Assembly (NCBI RefSeq): GCF_001695855.1
Contig: NZ_MBSS01000068.1
Location: 124,001-188,000, forward strand
Source of the DNA: Ensifer sp. LC163
GTDB lineage: Bacteria > Pseudomonadota > Alphaproteobacteria > Rhizobiales > Rhizobiaceae
Reading direction: 5' to 3'
DNA: 64,000 nt
The notes below the pieces were generated by a model that saw nothing but the letters and a program-made list of their open reading frames with translations, did not search any database and had not been told where the DNA came from. The first letter of the stretch is position 1. Every line of letters begins with the position of its first letter. The translations under genes and the position numbers were made by a program. Shown here piece after piece: positions 1-8,545 of this stretch.

Positions 1-34
1 CCAAGTGCAAAACAAGCAGTCGATCGGAGCCTAC

Positions 35-138
35 TGCATAATTCCTTAAATCGGATCCGATTTAAGGAGAAAATTATGCAGCAAGTTTAAAGCGTTACAG
101 CGTCCTTTGCGCGTCATATTTGACGCGCGGCGCTGTAA
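35..138 (+). repeat. RIME-type intergenic element, copy 1
   Basis: The element has two palindromes in tandem. The first has outer arms TGCATAATT and AATTATGCA around CCTTAAATC...GATTTAAGG. The second is TTACAGCG...GCGCGTCA...TGACGCGC..CGCTGTAA. I recognise this architecture as the Rhizobium-specific intergenic mosaic element. This copy lies just past the 3' end of the efflux operon and differs more from copies 2 and 3 than those differ from each other. Confidence 0.85.
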
Positions 139-198
139 GGTATGCGATGCGTGATGCAGCGATCCTAGCCTCAGTTATTAAAGCGATCGTCGTTGCCG

Positions 199-1350
199 CT
201 ACTTCTGCGCCTGCCCCGCCGGCATCGGCTTGACTGGCGCGCCGGGGAAGATCTTCTGCAGATTTCCGGCGATCACCTGGTCGCCTTCCGAAACACCCGA
301 GGCCAACCCAATGAGATCGCCGCTGGTCGGGCCGAGGGTGACGAGCCGCTGCTCGACCGTATCATCCTTGCCGACGACGTAGACATACTTGCCGAGCTGG
401 CTCGATCCGAGCGCTGTTCCCGGCACCATCATCACGTTCGGTTCATCCCTGATCTTCAGGCGCACGCGGACATACTGGCCGGGAAGCAGGGTCAGATCGG
501 CATTGTCGATCGTGGCGCGCGCTACCACCGTTCCGGTATTGCCCTCGACCGTGTTGTTTATGAAGCTGAGGTCGCCGCGGTAACGCGGTTCCTTGTCGCC
601 GGGCAGAAGCACCTCTGCCTCCACTTTGCCCTTCGTCCGGGCCTTCCGGATGTCGGCGAGTTCGGTTTCGCTCGGGTTGAACGAGACATAGATCGGCGAA
701 AGCTGCACAAGGTTGTTGAGCGGGGTTCCGGTCGTGTTGCTGACCAGTGTTCCCTCCGGCGCCAGGTTGCGCCCGAGCCGCCCGGCAAAGGGGGCGCGGA
801 TTTCGGTGTAGTCGAGGTTGATCTCAGCCGTGCGCACCGCCGCCTGCGACATGGCAAGTGCAGCCTCCGCCTGACGCACTGCGCTGTGACGCTGGTCGAA
901 ACTGTCCTTGTCCAGATAGCCTGTCGTGGCAAGCTCGTTGCCGCGCGTGAGATTGGATCGGAGATAGGCGAGTGACGCTTCGTCCCTTTCGACCTGGGCC
1001 TTTGCCTGATCCAGTTCCGCCCGATAGTCGCGTGCGTCGATCCGGTAGAGGAGGTCGCCGCCGTGAACATCCGAACCGTCCGGAACCGCCTGTGACTCGA
1101 TATAGCCGGAGACCTTGGCGCGAAGCGTCACGTTGCGGATCGCCTCGGTCCGTGCCGAATAGTCGAGATAGATGGGGATCGTTTTCTTGACGACCGCCGC
1201 GACGGGAACGGGCATGGCCTGTTGCGCCGGAGCCGGGGCGGCCCCGGCATCGCCGCCTTCGATCTCAAACCCGCCATTCCTGTAGTGGTAGGCCGCAGCA
1301 AGGGCGGCGATTATGACCACTGCGGCAAGGACCAGTCTCGAACCACGCAT
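199..1350 (-). CDS. RND efflux periplasmic adaptor subunit
   Basis: This 383-residue membrane-fusion protein of the AcrA/MexA type links an inner-membrane RND pump to an outer-membrane channel. One N-terminal hydrophobic segment (about residues 5-22) acts as an anchor or uncleaved signal and no lipobox Cys is evident. It is followed by the biotinyl-lipoyl hairpin (VTLRAKVSGYIE...DGSDVHGGDLLYRID), an alpha-helical hairpin rich in Ala/Gln/Glu, and beta-barrel segments (LDYTEIRAPFAGRLG). The ATG at 1350 is preferred over an upstream TTG because GGAG lies 6 nt before it. It follows the pump gene by 15 nt, reversing the usual adaptor-first order. No outer-membrane factor gene is present, so the pump probably borrows one. 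The substrate cannot be read from sequence. Confidence 0.92.
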   Translation of the reverse strand: MRGSRLVLAAVVIIAALAAAYHYRNGGFEIEGGDAGAAPAPAQQAMPVPVAAVVKKTIPIYLDYSARTEAIRNVTLRAKVSGYIESQAVPDGSDVHGGDLLYRIDARDYRAELDQAKAQVERDEASLAYLRSNLTRGNELATTGYLDKDSFDQRHSAVRQAEAALAMSQAAVRTAEINLDYTEIRAPFAGRLGRNLAPEGTLVSNTTGTPLNNLVQLSPIYVSFNPSETELADIRKARTKGKVEAEVLLPGDKEPRYRGDLSFINNTVEGNTGTVVARATIDNADLTLLPGQYVRVRLKIRDEPNVMMVPGTALGSSQLGKYVYVVGKDDTVEQRLVTLGPTSGDLIGLASGVSEGDQVIAGNLQKIFPGAPVKPMPAGQAQK

Positions 1351-1365
1351 GTTAGGCTCCAATCC

Positions 1366-4300
1366 CTATTCCGCCGCCTCCGGCTCTCGCCGCTGGCCGA
1401 CGGGCTTCGAGGAAAGTCCCTCCCGCCATTGTTCGATAACCGCGTAGAACACCGGGACGAAAATGAGTGTGAGAACGGTCGCCACGAGCATGCCGCCGAA
1501 CACGGTGGTGCCGATCGACTGGCGGCTGGCGGCACCTGCGCCTCTGGCGTACATCAATGGCAGCACGCCGAGGATGAAGGCGAAGGCAGTCATCAGGATC
1601 GGGCGCAGGCGCAGGCGCGCCGCTTCCGCTGCTGCTGCCACCACATCCAGCCCTTCCTCGCGCCGGCGGCGGGCGAACTCGACGATCAGGATGGCGTTCT
1701 TGGCGGCAAGTCCTACCAACATTACGAAACCGATCTGCGAATAGACGTCGATCTGCATTCCACGGAGCCATAGCGCCGACAGCGCGCCCAGGAGCGCCAG
1801 CGGCACCGAGAGCAGCACCATGAACGGCATCGACCAGCTTTCGTACTGGGCGGCCAGGATCAGGAAGCAGAAAACGAGCGCGAGCGCGAAGACGAGCGCG
1901 GCGATCGAACCTGCGCGGATCTCCTGATAGGTAATGCCGGTCCATTCGAATGTGTAGTCCCGCGGCAGCGTCGTGCGGGCCACCCGCTCCATCGCCGCCA
2001 CCGCCTGGCTCGAACTGAATCCGGGCGCTGCCGCGCCGTTGATCAGCGCTGATGGGTAGTTGTTGTAGTGGGTGATGGTCTCGGGACCGACCGTCGGCCT
2101 GAACGAACCAAGCGTGTTGAGCGGCACCATTTCGCCCCGGGTGTTGCGCACATAGAGGCGTGAAAGATCCGTGGCGGAAGCGCGTGCGCCCTGGTCGGCC
2201 TGCAGCGTCACGCGGAAGGTGCGGCCGAACAGGTTGAAGTCGTTGACGTAGAGCGAGCCGAAATAGATCTGCAGCGTGTTGAAGATATCCGGCAGGCTGA
2301 GTCCGAGGAGTTTCGCCTTGTCGCGGTCGAGGTCATAGTCGAATTGCGGGCTCGACGTGCTGAAGGTGGTGAAGAGCTGGTAGGGATTGATCTCCGGCTG
2401 CTTGCGCGCCTCGGCAATCAGCGCCTGGGTCGCATCGTTCAGAGCTTGAGCGCTGCGCCCGGCCAGGTCCTCGACCTGGAATTCGAAGCCGCCGGTCGCC
2501 CCCAGCCCCTGGATCGACGGCGGATCGAAGGCGAGCACCAGGGCATCGGGAATCTGCAGCAGTTGCGGCGTCACTGCCTCGCGCAACGCCGATGCGCCCT
2601 GTTCCGGCGGTCGTTCGTCCCAGGGCTTCAGGACCGCGAACTGTACGGCGGAGTTCGACTGGGCGGCAAAGGACAGGAAATTGAAGCCGACGACGGAGCC
2701 GACGAAATCGACGCCGGCGGTGCCGCGAAGGATCTCCTCGGATCGCCGCGCGACGGTCTCGGTCCGTTCGAGCGAGGCGCCGTCCGGAAGCTGGATGACG
2801 ACGAAGAAATAGCCCTGGTCTTCGACCGGCAGGAAGGTCGACGGCGTACGCTGCCACAGCGCGTAAGTGGAACCGATGGCGAGGAGGAAGAGGGCAAACA
2901 GCGCCCAGCGCCAGCGCACGAGCCTTGCTATGCTGCGCGCATAGCCGTGCGACAGCGCATGAAAGCCGGTGTTGAACCAGCGAAAGAGCGCAAAGCGCGG
3001 TTCGCCGCGATAACGCAGGAAAGCGGCGCTCAGCGCCGGGCTGAGGGTCAGCGAATTGAAGGCGGAAAAGGCGACAGAGATCGCGACCGTCAGGGCGAAC
3101 TGGTTGTAGAGGCTGCCGGCGACGCCCGGAATGAAGGCAACCGGCACGAAGACCGCGAGAAGCACCGCCGACGTCGCGATGATCGGCCCCGTCACCTCCT
3201 GCATGGCCTTGCGCGTGGCGGCAAGTGGCGGCAGGCCGGCCTCAAGCTGACGTTCGACGTTCTCGACAACGACGATCGCGTCGTCGACCACGAGGCCGAT
3301 GGCGAGCACCATGCCGAGCAGGCTCAGCATGTTCAGCGAAAAGCCGAACAGATACATGACGACCAGCGTCGCGATCAGCGACACCGGGATGGCGATCGTC
3401 GGGATGATCGTGGTGCGCAGGCTCTGGAGGAAGATGAAAACGACGGCAACGACGAGAACGAGCGCCTCGAGCAGCGTGAACACCACATCCGTCATCGCCG
3501 CCGAGACGAAACGCGTGGTGTCGTAGAACATGTGATAGGCGATGCCTGCGGGGAAGCGCTGCGACAGTTCATCCATTTTTGCCTGGACGCGGCTTTGCAG
3601 GTCGAGCGCATTGGAACCGGGCGCCTGGAATACGGCGAGTACGACACTTTCCTTGCCGTTGAAGGTGACCGACGACGAATAGAGCAGTGCCCCGAGTTCG
3701 ATGCGCGCCACATCGCGCAGCCGCGTCGTCGCCCCGGTCGTCTGGTCGGCCCGAAGCACGATATCGCCGAACTGCGCCGGATCGCTCAACCGGCCGAGCG
3801 CGTTGATCTGCATCTCGAAGGGTGTCCCGGCGGGTGCCGGCGATTGCCCGATCTTGCCGCCTGCGACCTGGATGTTCTGCTCGGCAATAACGTTCTGCAC
3901 GTCGACGGCGGTGATGCCGAGATTGGCCATACGGTCGGGATCGAGCCAGACGCGCATCGAATAGCGACGCTCGCCGAAGAGCTGGACGTCGCCGACCCCA
4001 GGCAGGCGCTTCAATGGATCGAGGATCTGCAGGTAGGCGTAGTTGCTGACGGAGGCGAAATCGACCGAGTTGTCGGGCGAATCCAGGCTCACCAGCACGG
4101 TGAAATTCGGGATCTGCTTGGCAATGGTCACACCGGTCTGGTTGACGAGCGCGGGAAGCGAGGATGCTGCCTGCGAAACGCGGTTCTGGACGTCGAGTGC
4201 GGCGGCGTCGATCGGATAGCCCACTTCGAAGGAAATGATGATGCGCGAAGAGCCGTCATTCGAACTCGTCGAGGTCATATAGAGCATGCCCGGCACGCCG

Positions 4301-4509
4301 TTGATCTGCTGTTCAAGCGGCGTCGTCACCGTATCGGCGACGACCTGGGCGCTGGCACCCGGATAGTTGGCGGCGACGACGATCTGTGGCGGCGTCACAT
4401 CGGGAAACTGCGAGATAGGCAGCAGGAAATAGCAGATGCCGCCGGCGAGGGTCATGATGATCGCGATTGCCGACGCGAAGATCGGCCGGTGAATGAAGAA
4501 GTCGATCAT
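1366..4509 (-). CDS. RND multidrug efflux permease (HAE1 type)
   Basis: This 1047-residue proton-driven inner-membrane pump of the AcrB/MexB family has the usual length. It starts MIDFFIHRPIFASAIAI, the typical first transmembrane helix. The proton-relay aspartate pair is present in GLVVDDAIVVVENVER (D409, D410) in TM4. Two large periplasmic loops and the family internal duplication are visible, and the second half carries the partner GLAAKNAILIVEFA. The start at 4509 is chosen because homology begins exactly there and 14 extra codons upstream have no family match. It is first in the operon, followed 15 nt later by the adaptor. A TetR gene is divergent, which suggests local repression. Drug specificity is unknown. 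Confidence 0.96.
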   Translation of the reverse strand: MIDFFIHRPIFASAIAIIMTLAGGICYFLLPISQFPDVTPPQIVVAANYPGASAQVVADTVTTPLEQQINGVPGMLYMTSTSSNDGSSRIIISFEVGYPIDAAALDVQNRVSQAASSLPALVNQTGVTIAKQIPNFTVLVSLDSPDNSVDFASVSNYAYLQILDPLKRLPGVGDVQLFGERRYSMRVWLDPDRMANLGITAVDVQNVIAEQNIQVAGGKIGQSPAPAGTPFEMQINALGRLSDPAQFGDIVLRADQTTGATTRLRDVARIELGALLYSSSVTFNGKESVVLAVFQAPGSNALDLQSRVQAKMDELSQRFPAGIAYHMFYDTTRFVSAAMTDVVFTLLEALVLVVAVVFIFLQSLRTTIIPTIAIPVSLIATLVVMYLFGFSLNMLSLLGMVLAIGLVVDDAIVVVENVERQLEAGLPPLAATRKAMQEVTGPIIATSAVLLAVFVPVAFIPGVAGSLYNQFALTVAISVAFSAFNSLTLSPALSAAFLRYRGEPRFALFRWFNTGFHALSHGYARSIARLVRWRWALFALFLLAIGSTYALWQRTPSTFLPVEDQGYFFVVIQLPDGASLERTETVARRSEEILRGTAGVDFVGSVVGFNFLSFAAQSNSAVQFAVLKPWDERPPEQGASALREAVTPQLLQIPDALVLAFDPPSIQGLGATGGFEFQVEDLAGRSAQALNDATQALIAEARKQPEINPYQLFTTFSTSSPQFDYDLDRDKAKLLGLSLPDIFNTLQIYFGSLYVNDFNLFGRTFRVTLQADQGARASATDLSRLYVRNTRGEMVPLNTLGSFRPTVGPETITHYNNYPSALINGAAAPGFSSSQAVAAMERVARTTLPRDYTFEWTGITYQEIRAGSIAALVFALALVFCFLILAAQYESWSMPFMVLLSVPLALLGALSALWLRGMQIDVYSQIGFVMLVGLAAKNAILIVEFARRRREEGLDVVAAAAEAARLRLRPILMTAFAFILGVLPLMYARGAGAASRQSIGTTVFGGMLVATVLTLIFVPVFYAVIEQWREGLSSKPVGQRREPEAAE

Positions 4510-4671
4510 GGCGGGATCGATCCTTGCAAGGCGCCGCCGGGAAGGGTCCACGGTGCGTCGTTTTGGTAAGGTGCCCCGCGACTGGAGCGTTCGAAGGGCA
4601 GAATGTTTGCGGCAGGGATGCTGGCGGCATGTCGGGAGATCCCGAAAACGGGTAGGCAGATGTCTGCCACG

Positions 4672-4683
4672 CCGACCATTCGG
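4672..4683. promoter_or_regulatory. Operator-like dyad near the RND promoter side
   Basis: CCGACCATTCGG is an inverted repeat (CCGA-N4-TCGG) extending weakly to GACCATTCGGTC. It resembles the GACC/GGTC half-sites common in operators of TetR repressors of efflux pumps. It lies about 165 bp upstream of the pump start codon. Confidence 0.4.
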
Positions 4684-4938
4684 TCAGCGGCGCGGTTCGT
4701 CGCCTTCGGCCCATCCAGCATGCGCATTGTAAGGCTCCAGCACGAGATCACGATGGGCCGGAGCGACCCAAATCCTGAACGTGATCGAAACTTATAAGTC
4801 TGTGCGGTGTGCACTCTGGCTAAAAGACGCCCGACGACCGCGCCCACCGACATTACGCTAGAAATTTTTCTGCAGTTACCGCCGTGTCCCGGAAGCCCTC
4901 GCGACAAACGGCACTCCTCGATGCGCCGCTGGCGAAAA

Positions 4939-4956
4939 TGTTACTGGTCGGTAACA
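4939..4956. promoter_or_regulatory. Operator-like dyad upstream of tetR
   Basis: TGTTAC-tggtcg-GTAACA is a perfect 6+6 inverted repeat with a 6 nt spacer. A partial second copy (TGTTATCGGTCG) follows at about 4965. The dyad lies 77-94 bp upstream of the tetR start and is a plausible autoregulatory TetR site. Confidence 0.5.
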
Positions 4957-5032
4957 TCTGCGCATGTTATCGGTCGCCAGCGGGTCGTCAAGGGGCCAGT
5001 TTTTCCATGCCGACGACGTCGGGCCGAATGCG

Positions 5033-5635
5033 ATGACCACGGATTCCTGCAAGCAACCACGTCTTTCGCCGCGCGATCGCATCGTCGAGGCGGCGCGCGA
5101 GCTGTTCCGCAGGCACGGCATTCGCGGGATCGGTGTCGACGCCATCGCCGATGCCGCCAGCAGCAACAAGATGACGCTCTATCGTCACTTCAATTCGAAG
5201 GACGAACTCATCGTCGAATGTCTTCAGCGCGCGGGAATGGAGATGGACGGCTTCTGGCGGGCGCTCGAGGACGCCCACCCCGGCGACGGGCTGGCGCAGC
5301 TCAGGGCCTGGGTCCGGCTGATCGCCGAACACCTCGGCGACGACGATTGCCACTGCGAAATGATGAGCGCCGCCGTCCAGCTGACGGACGAGGACCATCC
5401 CGGCAGGTCGGTGATCCGGAAGTTCAAGGATGCGCAACGCGATCGCGTCGTGGAGGTTTGCCGCAAGGCTGGTGTCGCCAATGCAGAACTGCTCTGCGAC
5501 ACGTTGCTGCTGTTGATCGAGGGCGCGCGTGTCGCCCAGCAAAGCAGCGGGGTGCAGGGGCCGAGTGTCCGCTTTGCGGAAATCGCCGACGCGGCGATCC
5601 TGTCCCTTTCCGGGAGCGATGCCGTCCCCAGATAG
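5033..5635 (+). CDS. TetR/AcrR family transcriptional regulator
   Basis: This 200-residue repressor has an N-terminal TetR helix-turn-helix at about residues 14-60 (RDRIVEAARELFRRHG...MTLYRHFNSKDELI), followed by a divergent helical ligand-binding domain. The ATG at 5033 is chosen because family similarity begins a few residues later; an in-frame ATG 69 nt upstream would add an unconserved tail. It is divergent from the RND pump, with a perfect TGTTAC-N6-GTAACA dyad between, so it most likely represses that pump and itself. The inducer is unknown. Confidence 0.88.
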   Translation: MTTDSCKQPRLSPRDRIVEAARELFRRHGIRGIGVDAIADAASSNKMTLYRHFNSKDELIVECLQRAGMEMDGFWRALEDAHPGDGLAQLRAWVRLIAEHLGDDDCHCEMMSAAVQLTDEDHPGRSVIRKFKDAQRDRVVEVCRKAGVANAELLCDTLLLLIEGARVAQQSSGVQGPSVRFAEIADAAILSLSGSDAVPR

Positions 5636-5647
5636 CAGCGCGTTTGC

Positions 5648-5926
5648 CTACCGCTCCGCCGGCCATTCGGGATGGTGGCTGTCGATCACGAAGACGTGGG
5701 CGTGTTTGTGCCCGTTGTCGATGCGCGCGGCTCCGGCGATGTGAGGGTGGTCCTCCGCGAGGTCATCATAGATGTGTTCAATCTCTTCCGGATCATGAGC
5801 GGGCCAAGGCCGTGTCGCCGCGAGCATGGCGGCTGCAGCAATGGGAAATCCGGCGGTCGCTCCGGCCCAGCCTGCAAGCGGATAGGCGATCAGCCAGCAG
5901 ACATGCGGCAGGGCGACGGCCAGGCT
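5648..5926 (-). pseudogene. C-terminal remnant of an MFS transporter
   Basis: The readable frame encodes about 92 residues. It begins inside a transmembrane segment (SLAVALPHVCWLIAYPLAGWAG) and ends with the histidine- and acid-rich tail HDPEEIEHIYDDL...HPHIAGA...HAHVFVIDSHHPEWP. I recognise this tail from the C-terminus of a family of ~400-residue proteobacterial MFS transporters. The preceding ten or so helices are absent: the frame meets a TAG just upstream and no start codon with a ribosome site is visible. I read it as a deletion remnant, with a toxin-antitoxin pair now occupying the adjacent sequence. Confidence 0.7.
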
Positions 5927-5979
5927 TGATATCAAACAGCAAATGAACTAAGTTCAAGAGACTAAGTCTGAGGTCGGTC

Positions 5980-6225
5980 TTGCGCACTTTCAATATTCAC
6001 GAGGCTAAGACGCATTTGTCGCGCCTCATCGAAAAAGCAGCCAAAGGCGAGTCCTTTATCATCGCCAAATCGGGCAAGCCCATGGTGAAGGTCGTCGCGG
6101 TCGAGGCTCCCGCAGCCGACGAAACCCGTCGTGTCGGATTCATGGCGGGGCAGTTTTCCGTACCGGAAGACTTCGATCGGATGGCTGGCGATGATATCGA
6201 GAAACTGTTTGGCGGCGAAGCATGA
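5980..6225 (+). CDS. Type II antitoxin, Phd/YefM family
   Basis: This 81-residue antitoxin starts R-T-F-N-I-H-E-A-K-T-H-L-S-R-L, the classic Phd/YefM N-terminus (EAK.hLS.L), and continues to KSGKPMVKVVAVE. The N-terminal domain should bind operator DNA and the acidic C-terminus (DDIEKLFGGEA) should wrap the toxin. The start codon is TTG at 5980; an in-frame TGA lies about 36 nt upstream and no ATG fits the conserved N-terminus. Its last codons overlap the toxin ATG (ATGA), the usual translational coupling. It probably autoregulates, although no clear dyad is visible in the short upstream gap. Confidence 0.88.
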   Translation: MRTFNIHEAKTHLSRLIEKAAKGESFIIAKSGKPMVKVVAVEAPAADETRRVGFMAGQFSVPEDFDRMAGDDIEKLFGGEA

Positions 6226-6608
6226 AACTCCTGCTGGATACACATCTCCTGCTTTGGGCTGCCGGGGAGCCTGAAAAACTGCCGACCGCCGCTCTGGCTG
6301 AAATCGAGAATGCCGACAATGATTTGCTGTTTAGCGCGGCGAGCCTTTGGGAAGTGGCCATCAAGCGCGGGCTTGGCCGCGCGGACTTTACCGTCGATCC
6401 TCGCCTGTTGCGCCGAGGCCTGATCGATAACGGCTACCACGAGCTTCCCATTACCAGCGAACACGCAGTAGCGGTGGATGGGCTGCCACCCATCCACAAG
6501 GATCCCTTCGACCGGATCTTGGTCGCTCAATCGATCGTGGAAGGAATCACGTTGCTAACGGTCGACGATCTGGTCGGGCAGTATCCAGCCCCCATTCGCC
6601 GCATTTAG
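6222..6608 (+). CDS. Type II toxin, VapC-like PIN-domain ribonuclease
   Basis: This 128-residue PIN-domain protein carries the acidic metal-binding residues of VapC nucleases: D6 in LLLDTHLLLW, E44 in SLWEVAIK, D94/D97 in KDPFDRILVAQ, and D115/D116 in LTVDD. VapC toxins cleave tRNA or rRNA. The LLLDTH...DPFDR subtype is normally paired with Phd-type antitoxins, as here. The start ATG overlaps the antitoxin stop. All catalytic acids are intact, so the module looks functional. It sits between a transporter remnant and a damaged regulator gene, consistent with an acquired cassette. Confidence 0.9.
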   Translation: MKLLLDTHLLLWAAGEPEKLPTAALAEIENADNDLLFSAASLWEVAIKRGLGRADFTVDPRLLRRGLIDNGYHELPITSEHAVAVDGLPPIHKDPFDRILVAQSIVEGITLLTVDDLVGQYPAPIRRI

Positions 6609-6758
6609 CAGTAGCTCTCGATCCTTGCTCGCTCAAATACTCAGCGCGCCCTTGGGGTTGTCTGACCGGGAACAAAAGGTCACTCTCTGAAGACTACGCT
6701 GCTTTTGGGGTTCTCCGCCCAACGATCTTACTTAACGGATGCCGCCAGCCGACCACTC

Positions 6759-7451
6759 TCACAGACGGGGCAAGGGGAATTTCCATGCGACGCATGTGGT
6801 CACGAGGTCGACGTCTGCGCCAGCGTGTTGAGCTGGCCCTGAAAGCTGCCAGTCCGGGTGTCTGCTGGGAGATCGTCTCAAGCTTCCACAAGGCTGATGC
6901 CGATCGATCTGAGCTGACGCATCCAGATGCAGGCCGGTCGCACCCATGAAATAGGTGTCGGCGCGAATGCGAGAAATCGCCTCGGCGCTTGCCGCTCCGA
7001 CCGTCACGATGGAATGCTTGAAAAGCCGTCCCCCGACGAGTTCGACCTCCACTGACGGATGGCGCGCAAGCTCGACCGCAATGTTCGGGCTGTGGGTGAT
7101 GATTGTTGCCTTGAGATCGAGAGGGAGATGGCGTGCCAGCTGTACGTTGGTCGTGCCGCCATCGAGAAATACGATCTGGCCCGGTCGGACCATCTGCGCG
7201 CCCGCGCGCCCAAGCCTGATCTTGGCTGAGGGTGCCAGCTTCTCCCGTTGATCAAAGTCCGCAGCCGCAGGCGAGACAGGTAAAGCTCCACCATGCACTC
7301 TTTGAAGCAACCCTTCACCGGCAAGCTCCCGCAGGTCGCGTCGGATCGTGTCTTCGGACACCCCAAGCTCCTGACTGAAACTCTTCGCCACCAAGCGGCT
7401 GTCCTGGCGTAACACCTTCAGGATCAGCGCCTTGCGCTCTGATGTGAGCAT
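6759..7451 (-). pseudogene. DeoR/GlpR-family regulator with aberrant C-terminus
   Basis: The reading frame (230 codons from the ATG at 7451) begins with an intact DeoR helix-turn-helix (about residues 3-57: MLTSERKALILKVL...GVSEDTIRRDLREL...RVHGGAL). Most of the sugar-phosphate sensor domain follows (FLDGGTTNVQLARHLP, ELVGGRLF, DTYFMGATGLHLDA). After about residue 177 the family sequence stops abruptly, and the last ~50 residues are Arg/Ser/Pro-rich with no DeoR similarity. Roughly the final 70-80 residues of a normal ~255-residue member are missing. I read this as truncation by rearrangement near position 6925. DNA binding might survive but sensing is doubtful. Its former target may be the divergent nudK-like gene or a lost operon. 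Confidence 0.7.
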
Positions 7452-7464
7452 GTTACAAACCTGT

Positions 7465-7504
7465 TGCACGAAATCATTCGAAGTTGCATGATTATGCACG
7501 AATC
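7465..7504. promoter_or_regulatory. Repeated TGCACGAA motifs in the deoR/nudK divergent region
   Basis: TTGCACGAAATCATTCGAA and TTGCATGATTATGCACGAATC lie side by side. TGCACGAA occurs twice with about 30 bp spacing (three helical turns), and TGCATGATTATGCA is a near-perfect dyad. This layout fits a DeoR-type operator between the two divergent genes; the assignment is inference. Confidence 0.4.
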
Positions 7505-7564
7505 GTGACCCGCTGTAGAGGCGCAATGACCACTATCGACCTTGCAGATATGAAGGAGGCTATC

Positions 7565-8191
7565 ATGAGCATTGCACACCGCGTTCGTGTGGAGGATGTC
7601 ACCGTCCTCTCGGACGACTGGTATGTCCTGAAGAAAACGAACTTCGCTTTCCAGCGTGGCGATGGAAACTGGCAGCGGCAGTCGCGCGAGACCTACGACC
7701 GGGGCAACGGTGCGACGATCCTTCTTTACGATCCAAGGCGCCGCACCGTGATTCTCACCCGCCAGTTCCGCTATCCCGCCTTCGTCAACGGTCATGACGA
7801 CCTCCTTGTCGAAGCACCGGCCGGACTCCTCGACAATGCCGAACCCGAAGCCCGCATCCGCGCAGAAACGGAAGAGGAGACGGGCTTCCGCGTGCGCGAT
7901 GTACGTCAGGTATTCGACGCGTTCATGAGCCCCGGCTCTGTAACGGAGCGGCTGCACTTCTTCGTTGGCGAGTACCAGCCGGGCGACCAGACTTCGGCGG
8001 GTGGTGGCAACGAGGCCGAGGGCGAGGACATTGCCGTATTGGAAGTTGGCATTGACGAGGCGCTTGCGATGATCGGCTCAGGTGCAATCCGGGATGGCAA
8101 GACGATCATGCTGTTGCAGTACGCTGCCTTGAACATCTTCTCCAGCACAAGGCCAGTTGGTTACGAGGAATCTCCTGCGGCGTCTCCTTAG
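7565..8191 (+). CDS. nudK: NudK-like Nudix hydrolase (GDP-mannose/ADP-ribose type)
   Basis: This 208-residue hydrolase cleaves nucleoside diphosphate linkages such as GDP-mannose or ADP-ribose. The Nudix segment GLLDNAEPEARIRAETEEET-G matches the spacing of E. coli NudK (YffH), including the EEETG metal-binding core. Upstream VILTRQFRYPA and downstream FDAFMSPGSVTERLHFFVGEY are also NudK-like. The ATG at 7565 is chosen because AAGGAGG lies just upstream and similarity starts at SIAHRVRVEDV. It is divergent from the damaged DeoR gene, so its control may now be altered. The exact substrate is inferred from family resemblance. Confidence 0.82.
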   Translation: MSIAHRVRVEDVTVLSDDWYVLKKTNFAFQRGDGNWQRQSRETYDRGNGATILLYDPRRRTVILTRQFRYPAFVNGHDDLLVEAPAGLLDNAEPEARIRAETEEETGFRVRDVRQVFDAFMSPGSVTERLHFFVGEYQPGDQTSAGGGNEAEGEDIAVLEVGIDEALAMIGSGAIRDGKTIMLLQYAALNIFSSTRPVGYEESPAASP

Positions 8192-8545
8192 CCGGTCAGA
8201 TCGGGGCTGATCGTCCTGCCGTGTAGAAGCGCAAATGACATGCGGGGCGAGTGACGAGCACCTACCGGCATTGCTGCATAATTCCTTAAATCGGAATCGA
8301 TTTAAGGACAAAATTATGCTGCAACTCAAAGTGTTACAGCGACCTTTGCGCGTCTAAATGGACGCGCGGCGCTGTCGACGCCTAGCGACAATTTCAGGTT
8401 CCAACGTGGGGGCGGTCGACTGATACCCAAGTTACTGCGGCGCCCGGTAGAACGTTCGCCGCTCGAGCAGGCAAACGCCAACTCGATGCCGCTCTCGCCC
8501 CAAGAGAAGGCGATGCCTCACCAGTGCGATATGGAACTCCGGCCG
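8192..8545. other. Convergent intergenic region holding RIME copy 2
   Basis: These 354 bp lie between the 3' ends of the nudK-like gene and the thiolase gene. Apart from the RIME element at 8275-8375 I see no gene or clear terminator. Short minus-strand frames here translate the repeat itself. Confidence 0.6.
8275..8375 (+). repeat. RIME-type intergenic element, copy 2
   Basis: It has the same two-palindrome layout as copy 1. It differs from copy 3 (34202-34303) at only about five positions and has the same orientation. Copies 2 and 3 therefore form ~100 bp direct repeats flanking the tryptophan/anthranilate region. Confidence 0.85.

Larger units (their letters stand above)
4510..5032. other. 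Divergent intergenic region between the RND pump and tetR
   Basis: This 523 bp region has no credible gene; short open frames here lack family similarity. It must carry the promoters of the efflux operon and of tetR. Two operator-like dyads, listed separately at 4672-4683 and 4939-4956, are the only clear structure I see. Confidence 0.6.

Noticed and set aside
2344-4569. A 741-codon plus-strand open frame antisense to the RND permease gene
   Set aside because: Arg/His/Asp-rich translation with no family motifs; it is the complementary shadow of a clearly coding GC-rich gene.
6694-6891. Possible transposase remnant suggested by a CPVC stretch next to the broken DeoR gene
   Set aside because: Too short and frame-shifted; no further transposase motif or terminal inverted repeat.
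8078-8329. Small minus-strand frames starting MSC.IILSLNRFRFKEL at 8329 and 34256
   Set aside because: They translate the RIME repeat; similarity between them is repeat identity, not protein conservation.
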